51,614 bases of DNA from Verrucomicrobiia bacterium (GTDB taxonomy: Bacteria > Verrucomicrobiota > Verrucomicrobiia > Limisphaerales > JADLHS01), in NCBI GenBank assembly GCA_011525685.1, contig WYBW01000099.1:1-51614 (forward strand), written 5' to 3'. Under the pieces are notes generated by a model. The model saw nothing but the letters and a program-made list of their open reading frames with translations. It searched no databases and was not told the origin of the DNA. The position numbers and the translations under genes were made by a program. Positions 1 through 7,136 of the stretch are shown here, piece by piece (the first letter of the stretch is position 1; the number at the start of each line of letters is the position of its first letter).

Positions 1-1
1 C

Positions 2-101
2 GCGGATTTCCAATCCGCAAACGCGGCGAATTCCTGGCCTGCCACGCCGTGCCTGGGCCCGCCGACTGGAAGTCGGCGATACCGCAGGTTGGGAAACCTG
101 C
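2..101. repeat. Cluster of three short hairpins with a shared loop style
   Basis: Three perfect stem-loops with 7-bp arms lie close together: 2-18 (arms GCGGATT/AATCCGC), 61-77 (GCCGACT/AGTCGGC) and 84-101 (GCAGGTT/AACCTGC). Stem sequences differ but the loops are TCC, GGA and GGGA, so on one strand or the other all read roughly TTTCCA across the apex. The same style recurs at 5081-5186, which makes this an interspersed hairpin family rather than a single terminator. No T-run follows the stems. The remaining bases up to the gene at 289 show nothing recognisable. Confidence 0.6.
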
Positions 102-288
102 GCTCCGCCAGGAATGCCTGCCTGCAATAAACTGAGATGCGCCCTATAGGCGAGCCGCGTGGGTCTTTGCTTGTCATCCGTTCCCCTGCGTCTAATTTTT
201 ACCGAGACGGGGTTGTGGCCGCACCGTGCCGGGGGCATTCCCTCGAGGGTTTGGGCAATCCAAAATGATCGAACAGGATTCAAGCGTC

Positions 289-1851
289 ATGAAATCTTCA
301 ACCCGACGGATGCTGGTGGCGGCGATCTTCCTCCACGCGGTGGCCTTGGGTGCGCACGCCGCCGAGCGCGAAATCCCGCCCGCTTTTGGGCCTTATGTGA
401 ATCTGACGGAGCAGGACTTCACCGGCAGCAAATCCTTCAGCGCCAAGGACCGAATTGTCGGCACCTATTTCTTTTACTGGTACGACATCCAAACCCAAGA
501 GCACATCATTGACCACGATGGGACGGATGCGTTGACCACGCACCCGCCGACCTTCGAGGACTTTTCTTACAAGTCTGTTCGCTGGCACAAGCTGCAACTG
601 GCCGACATGGAAGCAGCCGGGATTGACGTCGCGCTGATGGTGTTCTGGGGCGCGCCGTCGGAGCAGGATCACAAGGCGGGTTTGCACTGGAGTTACGCCG
701 GTCTGCCGCCGCTGGTGCAGGCGCGCGAAGAGCTGTTTATGGAGGGAAAGCAGCCGCCGCGCATCGGTCTCTTTTACGACACCAGCACGCTGCAACACAA
801 TCGCTGGGGTTATCACGCCGACCTCACGACCGATTACGGCAAGCGGTGGTTCTACGCGACGGTGCGCGATTTCTTCTCCTGTGTTCCGCCGACACATTGG
901 GCGATGATGGACGGAAAGCCCATCGTGCTGCTTTACGCGTCGGCGTTCGCGAAGAAGTGGGATCAGGGATTCATTGACTTCACCAAGTCGGAATTTCCGA
1001 AGCAGTTCGGCGGGCGCGTGCCGTGGATTGCGCCACAGGATTCCTGGGGCGTGAAGGGCGACAACACGTGCGCCTGGGGCGGCGCGCTGGCGTTCCGCAA
1101 TCCGGGCATCGCTGAAATCGGGCCGGGCTACGATCATTCCGCCGTGCCGGGGCGCACGCCGCTGGTGCGCGATCGCGAGGGCGGCAAGTTTTACGAGGAA
1201 AGCTGGCTCAAGTTTCTCCGCCGGCCCTCCAACTTCGTGATGATCGAAACGTGGAACGAATTCCACGAGGGCACGGACATTGCCGAGTCCAGGGAGTATG
1301 GCCGCCAGTACATCGAATTGACGAGAAAGTATTCGGATCTTTTCAAGCGGGGCTGGAAACCGCCGTGGCCGAAGGGATCATTCCATGACGCCAAACAGAT
1401 TTCCGCGGTCGCCAGTGACGCGAAAGCGGGCAAGGGACTGACGCTGGTCACGGTTGAGGACGGGCAGACCGTCCTGAGGGGAGTGCAGGGCCGCCAGGGC
1501 TGGTTTGGCGTTCCGTTCAAGTCCGGCCACGGGCTTTACCTGTACTTTGCCGTGGACGATTCGTTCAAGAGCGAGGGCACGATGAACGCGACGGTTGAAC
1601 TGGAGTACTTCGACGCCGCGCCCGGCCGGTTGAGTGTTGAGTTCGACGGCAGCGACCCGAGCGCACCCTTTGCCGGAGCTTACAGCCCCAGCGAGAACAT
1701 TCCTCTGGCTGGCGACAAGCGCTGGAAATCCGCGAGCTTCAAGTTGGACGACGCGCGCTTTCTGAATTCGCAAAATGGAGGTGCTGACTTTCGAGTCGTG
1801 GCCCAGGCCGCTGAGTTCGGGCTGGGAAGTGTCCGGTTGAACCGCCGCTGA
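289..1851 (+). CDS. Secreted DUF5010-like putative glycoside hydrolase
   Basis: This is a secreted protein of about 520 residues. I prefer the ATG at 289 because it gives a clean signal peptide: basic MKSSTRR, a hydrophobic stretch, then AHA-AER. In-frame ATGs at 226 and 265 would add an unlikely leader. The body resembles the DUF5010/GH99-like TIM-barrel group. A conserved segment reads GTYFFYWYD near the N-terminus, GKPIVLLY sits mid-protein, and ETWNEFHEGTDIAES follows, where acidic residues in the WNE-x-HEG context are the likely catalytic or sugar-binding ones. The last 150 residues look like a beta-sandwich accessory domain. It probably acts on glycans in the periplasm or outside the cell. 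The substrate cannot be told. It is not obviously linked to the metal genes that follow. Confidence 0.75.
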   Translation: MKSSTRRMLVAAIFLHAVALGAHAAEREIPPAFGPYVNLTEQDFTGSKSFSAKDRIVGTYFFYWYDIQTQEHIIDHDGTDALTTHPPTFEDFSYKSVRWHKLQLADMEAAGIDVALMVFWGAPSEQDHKAGLHWSYAGLPPLVQAREELFMEGKQPPRIGLFYDTSTLQHNRWGYHADLTTDYGKRWFYATVRDFFSCVPPTHWAMMDGKPIVLLYASAFAKKWDQGFIDFTKSEFPKQFGGRVPWIAPQDSWGVKGDNTCAWGGALAFRNPGIAEIGPGYDHSAVPGRTPLVRDREGGKFYEESWLKFLRRPSNFVMIETWNEFHEGTDIAESREYGRQYIELTRKYSDLFKRGWKPPWPKGSFHDAKQISAVASDAKAGKGLTLVTVEDGQTVLRGVQGRQGWFGVPFKSGHGLYLYFAVDDSFKSEGTMNATVELEYFDAAPGRLSVEFDGSDPSAPFAGAYSPSENIPLAGDKRWKSASFKLDDARFLNSQNGGADFRVVAQAAEFGLGSVRLNRR

Positions 1852-1942
1852 CCATGGGCCGGGCTCGACGCCGGAGAGCAGGCTTGCCAGTTGCCAAGCG
1901 GGCCAGGCGGTTGGAATCGCCCCGGTCGCAACCCTGCGAACT

Positions 1943-1964
1943 GGCAGCAAAATGAGATGCTGCC
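1943..1964. promoter_or_regulatory. Candidate operator: 7-bp inverted repeat before the zinc locus
   Basis: Arms GGCAGCA (1943-1949) and TGCTGCC (1958-1964) are perfect reverse complements around an AAATGAGA centre. The repeat lies about 65 bases before the ATG at 2028, in the only non-coding stretch ahead of the metal genes. The core GCAAAATGAGATGC resembles the core GCAAATGACTTGC of the stronger repeat at 6597-6619, differing by one inserted base and two substitutions. I infer a possible Fur/Zur-type site for the regulator at 9743. It could also be a chance hairpin. Confidence 0.4.
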
Positions 1965-2027
1965 TGGCTGACACTTCATCCAAATCCACGCTTGCCGCTG
2001 GCGTTGGTCTTGCTTACTACTGGCGCG

Positions 2028-2357
2028 ATGCAACGGGAAAGGAAAGCGCACCGCCTTGGGGCGAAGTCGTTGATGGCCGGCCTTTTGGCCGTCCTGTTGC
2101 TGGCTTTTGGCAGTCTGGCGGCGGGCGGCGCGTTGCATGACCGGGCGCATCACGAAGGCACCGGGGACACGAAGCCCTGCATGATTTGCACCTTGGCCCA
2201 GGGGCAACTGAACGTTCCTGAGTCCGCGCCGGTGCTGCCAGTGGAGGTAATTTTCCTGCCTTGCGGTTTGCTGGCGGCAAGCGCCGGTGTTCCGTGGAGT
2301 TCTCATTCTCTCTTGCCGCCGGGGCGCGCGCCGCCCGGCCTTTCCTACAGTCTCTGA
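2028..2357 (+). CDS. Small DUF2946-like membrane protein, zinc locus
   Basis: This is a protein of about 109 residues when read from ATG 2028. That start gives a basic tail (MQRERKAHRLGAK) followed by one hydrophobic segment, exactly like its paralogue at 6667. An upstream ATG at 1992 is also in frame. After the membrane segment come a His cluster (ALHDRAHHE), a CMIC pair and a C-terminal LLPPGRAPP motif. A short His/Cys segment and a closing R-x-PP are typical of DUF2946-like proteins, which are often found near metal transport genes. It is probably a periplasmic membrane-tethered metal-handling protein at the head of the porin-znuA-znuB run. The family call is from pattern only and the function is inferred from neighbours. 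Confidence 0.6.
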   Translation: MQRERKAHRLGAKSLMAGLLAVLLLAFGSLAAGGALHDRAHHEGTGDTKPCMICTLAQGQLNVPESAPVLPVEVIFLPCGLLAASAGVPWSSHSLLPPGRAPPGLSYSL

Positions 2358-2451
2358 GTTCGCTGGCGTTCGTTCGCCGGTGGTTTCTGTCTTTGAATTA
2401 AACCTTTGGCGTACCCGGAAAGTCTTCGGGGCCGCCGTTCATGGAGTTTGT

Positions 2452-3987
2452 ATGAAATTGATGAGAGTGGTGAGAATGACCGTTCTGGCTTCCTCGTTGG
2501 GACTGGGCGCGAGCGCGCTTCAGGCGCAGGAAGCCGGTGAAGTCGAGCAGTTGAAACGGCAACTGCAACAGATGCGGGAGAATTTCGACAAGGCGCAGCG
2601 CGAGCATCGCGAGCAGATGGAAGCACTGACCAAGAAACTCGAGGCACTCGCGGCTCAACCGCCGGCCACTGCTGCGGCGGCCGCGGCGGCGGAGACGCCG
2701 GAAGAACCGCTTTCGAGTCCATGGCGACCCAGTGATCCGATTCGCGTGGGGCGCGGCAGCGCCTACATGGATATTGGTCTGGTGGGAACGTTCGCGGCGG
2801 GCGGCTCGACGGCAGACGACATCGAAGGAGGCACGCAACTTGGCGGCCACGATCCCAATCAAAACGGGTTCACGATCCAAGGCGTGGAGCTGAACCTCAT
2901 GGGAGCGATTGATCCCTATTTCCGCGGCAACGCGAACGTGCTGTTCGGCGTGGATTCGGAAGGTGAATCGTTCATCGAACTGGAGGAGGCCTGGCTGGAA
3001 ACCATTGCGTTGCCGGGCAATTTCCAGGTGCGCGCCGGACAATACTTGTCCGAGTTCGGACGGATCAACACCCAGCACCCGCACAGTTGGAGCTTCGTGG
3101 ACACGCCCCTGGTGAACGCGCGTTTCCTTGGCCCGGACGGACTGCGCAATCCGGGGGCAAGACTGTCATGGCTGGCGCCCACGCCCTTTTACTCGGAGTT
3201 GTTCCTGGGCATCCAGGACAGCCACGGCGAAACGGCGGCGAGCTTCCGCAGCAGCGGCCACTCGCACGGTGGCCACGACGAGGACCCACTGCCGTTTGCC
3301 TACCGCCATCGGGACAACGACCGCGGCGTGGATGGCATCGGAGACTTGTTGTTTACCCCGCGGCTGGCAATGTCTTTCGACGTGACGGATAATCAGGTCC
3401 TGTTGCTGGGCGCCTCGGCGGCGTTCGGCCCAAATTCCTCGGGCATGACGGGCGACACGTCCACCCAGATTTACGGGGTGGATGTGACCTGGAAGTGGAA
3501 GTCGCCCAGCGCGCACGCGGGTTTTCCATTCGTGATGTGGCAGACCGAGGCGATGCTGCGCCGCTACGACGCGGGGATGTTTGACTGGCAGGAGGAGGCC
3601 GATGCCGGCGAGGAGGCGATCATTGACGAGAACACCGGTGACCCCGCTTTGCTGTCGCGGGAAACGCTGACCGACTACGGCTTCTACACTCAATTGCTAT
3701 GGGGCTTCCGCAAGGGCTGGGTGGCCGGGTTGCGCTACGACTACGTGACCGGCGAAAAAGGTGACTACGAGAAAATGAACCTCTCCTACGATGACTCGGT
3801 CCTGGGCCGCGACCCGGAGCGCAATCGGCGCTGGCGGCTTGCGCCGAACTTGACCTGGTATCCGAGCGAGTACTCGAAGGTCCGCTTGCAATACAACTAC
3901 GATGACCGGCGCGACATTGGCTCGGATCACTCGGTGTGGCTGCAATTCGAGTTCCTGCTGGGCGCGCACGCGGCGCACAAGTTTTGA
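2452..3987 (+). CDS. Outer-membrane porin with His-rich loop, putative zinc porin
   Basis: This is a protein of 511 residues from ATG 2452. That start gives the signal peptide MKLMRVVRMTVLASSLGLGASALQAQ in two parts, a basic end and a hydrophobic core. Longer in-frame starts lack a leader. Residues about 28-70 form a charged coiled coil (VEQLKRQLQQMRENF), as in periplasmic stalks of some porins. The rest alternates aromatic and glycine-rich strands and ends in a phenylalanine (AAHKF), as expected of an outer-membrane beta-barrel. A loop near residue 268 carries SSGHSHGGHDEDP, a plausible metal-collecting patch. It lies 12 bases before the ZnuA-like gene, which suggests that it lets zinc through the outer membrane for that binding protein. 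The barrel call is solid and the zinc specificity is inferred from context and the His loop. Confidence 0.75.
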   Translation: MKLMRVVRMTVLASSLGLGASALQAQEAGEVEQLKRQLQQMRENFDKAQREHREQMEALTKKLEALAAQPPATAAAAAAAETPEEPLSSPWRPSDPIRVGRGSAYMDIGLVGTFAAGGSTADDIEGGTQLGGHDPNQNGFTIQGVELNLMGAIDPYFRGNANVLFGVDSEGESFIELEEAWLETIALPGNFQVRAGQYLSEFGRINTQHPHSWSFVDTPLVNARFLGPDGLRNPGARLSWLAPTPFYSELFLGIQDSHGETAASFRSSGHSHGGHDEDPLPFAYRHRDNDRGVDGIGDLLFTPRLAMSFDVTDNQVLLLGASAAFGPNSSGMTGDTSTQIYGVDVTWKWKSPSAHAGFPFVMWQTEAMLRRYDAGMFDWQEEADAGEEAIIDENTGDPALLSRETLTDYGFYTQLLWGFRKGWVAGLRYDYVTGEKGDYEKMNLSYDDSVLGRDPERNRRWRLAPNLTWYPSEYSKVRLQYNYDDRRDIGSDHSVWLQFEFLLGAHAAHKF

Positions 3988-3999
3988 GGAGGGCAAGAC

Positions 4000-5034
4000 A
4001 TGAGAGCAGAGAATATCGAGAGCCAACATCGCCTTGACTCGTTCTTACCCCTCACCGTGCCGCTCTTTTCGTCAAGGGGAGAGGGCAGGGGTGCGGGGAA
4101 GGTGGACCGGTTCAAAGTGTTTGATCTGCGCGGGTTGTTGATGGTCACAGCGCTGGTCACGTTCGTCCCGGTAACCCAGGCGAAACTGAACGTCGTCGCC
4201 ACCACGCCGGACCTGGCGGCCATTGCCCGGGAGGTTGGCGGCGACAAGATCGAACTCATGACGATGGCCCGGCCCACGGAGGATCCGCACTTCGTGGATG
4301 CGCGGCCGAGTTTCATTGTGCGGTTGAACAAGGCCGACGCGCTGATTCATGGCGGAGCGGAGCTGGAGAGCGGCTGGCTGCCCAAGCTGATTGAGCAGGC
4401 GCGCAACGCCCGGATCATCTCAGCCGCCCAGGGGAACGTGAACTGTTGCGAGGGCGTGCAGATGCTCGAAGTGCCGGAGCAACTCGACCGATCCAAGGGC
4501 GATATCCACGCGTTGGGCAATCCGCATTATCTCGTGGACCCGGAGAACGCGAAGATCGTGGCGCACCACATCGCGGACGCCTTCAGCCAGCTCGATGCCG
4601 CCAATGGCGGATTCTATCAGGCGAACGCCAAGCGATTCAGCGACGCACTGAACCGCAAACTGCCCGAGTGGCAGGCGAAGCTTGCCCCCTTCAAGGGCCA
4701 GCAAGTGGTGGCCTATCACAACTCCTGGGTTTACTTCGCGGAACGTTTTGGGTTGAAGATTGAATTGTTCCTGGAACCCAAGCCCGGCATCCCACCCTCG
4801 CCGGCGCACCTGGCGGGAGTGATCGCCAAAATGAAGGAAGCCGGGGCGCGGGTGATCATTGTGGACCCGTACCTGAGCCGCCGCACCGCCGAGACCGTGG
4901 CGCGCAGCACGGGAGCGACCGTGGTGGAGGTGACTCAGTTTCCGGGCGGGGTCAAAGGGACGGAGGGCGGTTACATTCCGTTGCTGGACTATCTCGTCAA
5001 CGCACTCGCGGCTGCATTGGAAAAGAAAAACTGA
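4000..5034 (+). CDS. znuA: Periplasmic zinc-binding protein, ZnuA/cluster A-I type
   Basis: This is the solute-binding protein of a metal ABC importer. From ATG 4000 it has 344 residues. Likely metal ligands are His97 (TEDPHF), His175 (GNPHYLVDP), His240 (AYHNSW) and Asp289 (VDPYLSRR), the three-His plus acidic set of zinc/manganese binders. No long His-rich loop is seen. The start is ambiguous. ATG 4000 follows a strong GAGGAGGG ribosome site, but a palindromic repeat (4048-4098) lies between it and the hydrophobic leader. GTG 4102 (VDRFKVFDLRGLLMVTALV) would give a normal signal peptide. It follows the porin by 12 bases and precedes the permease, separated from it by hairpin repeats. The family call is firm. 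Zinc rather than manganese is inferred from the locus. Confidence 0.88.
   Translation: MRAENIESQHRLDSFLPLTVPLFSSRGEGRGAGKVDRFKVFDLRGLLMVTALVTFVPVTQAKLNVVATTPDLAAIAREVGGDKIELMTMARPTEDPHFVDARPSFIVRLNKADALIHGGAELESGWLPKLIEQARNARIISAAQGNVNCCEGVQMLEVPEQLDRSKGDIHALGNPHYLVDPENAKIVAHHIADAFSQLDAANGGFYQANAKRFSDALNRKLPEWQAKLAPFKGQQVVAYHNSWVYFAERFGLKIELFLEPKPGIPPSPAHLAGVIAKMKEAGARVIIVDPYLSRRTAETVARSTGATVVEVTQFPGGVKGTEGGYIPLLDYLVNALAAALEKKN
4048..4098. repeat. Imperfect palindrome inside the 5' end of the ZnuA-like gene
   Basis: CCCCTCACC (4048-4056) faces GGTGCGGGG (4090-4098) with one mismatch, and GCTC/GGGGAGAG-type pairing fills part of the interior. This resembles the dispersed CCCTCACC...GGGGAGAGGG hairpins common in bacterial intergenic space. 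Here it is in frame with the coding sequence and lies between a strong ribosome site and the signal peptide, so it may add residues to the leader or shift the functional start downstream. Confidence 0.5.
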
Positions 5035-5080
5035 AGCTCGTGAAAAACCCGCTTCCGCTCCGTGAACCGCATGTGCGTAA

Positions 5081-5186
5081 CGCCGGTTTTCCAACCGGCG
5101 CGCTTGCCTCGGGGAGTGGAAACCGTGCCCGGCGCCGCCGGCTTCTGGTGAAATGCTCCACGGGGCGAGCCGACTGGAAAGTCGGC
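5081..5186. repeat. Pair of short hairpins between the ZnuA- and ZnuB-like genes
   Basis: Perfect stem-loops lie at 5081-5100 (arms CGCCGGTT/AACCGGCG, loop TTCC) and 5169-5186 (arms GCCGACT/AGTCGGC, loop GGAA). The second has the same stem as the hairpin at 61-77, and both copies run on into a similar CGG(C/G)TACC-like tail. They fill the 200-base gap between two genes that should be co-transcribed, so they could tune mRNA stability or relative expression. Confidence 0.6.
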
Positions 5187-5235
5187 GGTACCGGCGGGCG
5201 GGGCATGGGGACGACGAGGGAATCAACTGACTGAA

Positions 5236-6081
5236 ATGGAAAGCGTTGACGCAGTAAACTGGTCGCAAGTGATGGCGGTGATGAAGTGGCCGCTGGTGGC
5301 GTGCCTGTTGTTGCCCGGCATTCTCGTCTATTACGGCCTGCACATCATCAAACGGGAGGTGATCTTCGTGGACCTGGCGTTGGCGCAGGTGGCCACGCTG
5401 GGCACCTGCGTCTGCCTGTACCTGGGGCACGAAGCGGATGATCCGCACAATTATTTCTGGTCGCTGGGCTTCACGCTGGCCGGCGCCGTGGTGTTCACGT
5501 TCACCCGGCCCACGCGCCACGCGCGCGTGCCCCAGGAGGCGCTCATCGGCATAGTCTATGTCGTGGCGGCGGCGGCGGGGATTCTACTGTTGAGCAAGAG
5601 TCCGCACGGCAAGGAGGAATTGCAGAAGACGCTCGTCGGCGATCTGCTCACGGTAAGCTGGCCGCAAATCTGGAAAACCACCTGCCTTTACGCGGGCATC
5701 GCGGCGGTGCATTACTGGTTCCGCCGCCAGTTTATTGCGCTCTCCTTCGACCACGAGAACGCCGTGGCCCGCGGAATGAACGTGCGGCTGTGGGATTTTC
5801 TATTCTACGCGTTGTTCGGGTTGATCGTGACCAGCTTCGTGCAAGTGGGCGGCGTCCTGCTGGTCTTCTCGTATCTGATTGTGCCGGCAGCCTGCGGCAA
5901 TTTCCTGGCGGGTTCATTGCCGACTCGGCTGCTGGTCGGTTGGGTGACCGCCACGCTGGCGAGCATCGGCGGGCTTTACATTTCCTACCAGTTCGACGTG
6001 CCGACCGGCGCGGCCATCGTGTGCGTGTTGGGCGCAGTGCTCGTGCTCGCTGGGATGGCGTCCAAGCTGCGCGCTGCTTGA
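5236..6081 (+). CDS. znuB: Metal ABC transporter permease, ABC-3/ZnuB family
   Basis: This is an integral membrane protein of 281 residues with about eight hydrophobic segments. It fits the ABC-3 family that moves zinc or manganese across the inner membrane with a ZnuA-type binding protein. Family marks are the early GILVYYGLHIIKREVIFVDLALAQ segment, GDLLTVSWPQ, and the cytoplasmic FDHENAVARGMN loop, which contacts the ATPase in this family. ATG 5236 follows a hairpin-filled gap after the ZnuA-like gene. The locus continues with other metal genes but contains no ATP-binding subunit, which must be encoded elsewhere if this transporter works. The family call is firm. Confidence 0.88.
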   Translation: MESVDAVNWSQVMAVMKWPLVACLLLPGILVYYGLHIIKREVIFVDLALAQVATLGTCVCLYLGHEADDPHNYFWSLGFTLAGAVVFTFTRPTRHARVPQEALIGIVYVVAAAAGILLLSKSPHGKEELQKTLVGDLLTVSWPQIWKTTCLYAGIAAVHYWFRRQFIALSFDHENAVARGMNVRLWDFLFYALFGLIVTSFVQVGGVLLVFSYLIVPAACGNFLAGSLPTRLLVGWVTATLASIGGLYISYQFDVPTGAAIVCVLGAVLVLAGMASKLRAA

Positions 6082-6129
6082 AGTTGAGTCTGGACTGACG
6101 ACTGTTGTTGACGGAGCGCCGCGTGAGGC

Positions 6130-6534
6130 TTACGAACCGGTTTGCACCGGGCCGTGATCGTCGCAGTGGTCCCCGTGCGCGTGGTGCAGATGTCCGCTGA
6201 CGAGGTAACAGACATGGTCGCCGTGGGGCAGGGCGGGGTGACCGCAGTTGGGGCCGTGGGCGTGGCTCTGAGGGTGCTCGTGCCGGCCATGACCGGGTGT
6301 GCAACGGGCGGGGTTGGCGCTGGTCACGCCCAGGACGTGTTCGTCCACGTGGCTGCCATGGATGTGGTGCAGGTGTCCGTTATCCAGATAGTCCGTATGG
6401 CCGTTATGGATCACGGCGAGGTGGCCGCAGCCGGGTTGGTGCCGGTGGGCGTGCCCTTGATCGTGGGGGCGGTGTCCCTGACACCCGAAGCCGGCGAGCG
6501 CGAGAATGGCGGCGAGAGCGAATGATTGTTTCAT
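6130..6534 (-). CDS. His-rich tandem-repeat metal-binding protein
   Basis: This is a 134-residue protein starting at ATG 6534 on the minus strand, with a short hydrophobic leader (MKQSFALAAILALAGFG) followed by Cys18. The FGC context is a poor lipobox, so it may be periplasmic or lipidated. The rest holds two tandem copies of one unit. Copy 1 runs about 27-66 and is marked by GCGHLAVIHNGHTDYL, GHLHHIHG and HVDEH. Copy 2 runs about 90-126 and is marked by NCGHPALPHGDH, GHLHHAHG and HCDDH. The very high His count plus Cys and Asp points to zinc binding or buffering. It is divergent from the gene at 6667 and shares the operator-bearing gap 6535-6666, which suggests common control by metal. Confidence 0.72.
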   Translation of the reverse strand: MKQSFALAAILALAGFGCQGHRPHDQGHAHRHQPGCGHLAVIHNGHTDYLDNGHLHHIHGSHVDEHVLGVTSANPARCTPGHGRHEHPQSHAHGPNCGHPALPHGDHVCYLVSGHLHHAHGDHCDDHGPVQTGS

Positions 6535-6596
6535 GGTCAATTTGATGTCTGAGTTCGAAGCGACTTTAGAAGCGGTGCGCGCGGTGGCAAGCGGTG

Positions 6597-6619
6597 TTTC
6601 TGCAAATGACTTGCAGAAA
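6597..6619. promoter_or_regulatory. Candidate Zur operator: perfect 9-bp inverted repeat
   Basis: Arms TTTCTGCAA (6597-6605) and TTGCAGAAA (6611-6619) are exact reverse complements with a 5-base spacer (ATGAC). The inner part, TGCAAAT-G-ACTTGCA, has the 7-1-7 layout typical of Fur-family sites. The repeat lies in the divergent gap between the His-rich gene (start 6534) and the DUF2946-like gene (start 6667), where one site could control both. A Fur-family regulator is encoded at 9743. Operator function is inferred, while the palindrome is seen directly. Confidence 0.65.
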
Positions 6620-6666
6620 TCACCATTGTATTCACGCACGATTTTTGCTGGAGTAACAGCACAGAA

Positions 6667-6990
6667 ATGAACGTGACGCGAAGACGATCCAACGCGCGAC
6701 GCAACAAGCCGCTGATTGCCGGCCTGTTGCTGGGTGTGTTCCTGTTTGTCCTCGCTGCGGCTCATTCCTGGACACTGCATCACGCGGTGTGTGCCGATGC
6801 CGCCGCGCCGGGTCACAAGTGCGCCGTCACGCTGCTGACGGGCGGCCAGGTTCAGGTTGCCTCGGGCGCGGTCAGCGTCGTGAAGATTCCGCCGTTGGTG
6901 GTGGCCTGCGTGCAGGTGGTCACAGTGGCTTTGACGGCCGCAGATTACTCCCTTCCTCCTAGCCGGGGTCCGCCGGCTTCTCTCCTCTAG
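6667..6990 (+). CDS. Second DUF2946-like small membrane protein
   Basis: This 107-residue protein is a paralogue of the one at 2028. It has a basic N-terminus (MNVTRRRSNARRNK), one hydrophobic segment (PLIAGLLLGVFLFVLAAA), a His/Cys patch (TLHHAVC, then HKC) and a closing SLPPSRGPP motif. The second cysteine of the CxxC pair seen in the first copy is missing here, replaced by HKCAV. It starts 48 bases after the candidate operator and heads a second run of genes on the plus strand. It is probably membrane-anchored and periplasmic, with a role in zinc handling inferred from neighbours. The family assignment is moderate. Confidence 0.6.
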   Translation: MNVTRRRSNARRNKPLIAGLLLGVFLFVLAAAHSWTLHHAVCADAAAPGHKCAVTLLTGGQVQVASGAVSVVKIPPLVVACVQVVTVALTAADYSLPPSRGPPASLL

Positions 6991-7136
6991 TCCGGGTTCG
7001 GCCTTTCCAGGTCTGAAGTGTGTTTGCGCGCACAGCGCAGAAGCTCCGCTGGAAAGAACAGATTCCATTCAATTCGCGGGTTTCACTGCTGCCCGGATTC
7101 ACCTTTGGGCGAATCGAATGCAGAACCATACAAACT

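Noticed and set aside
298..1266. 322-codon minus-strand frame
   Set aside because: Antisense to the DUF5010-like gene, with no recognisable motif.
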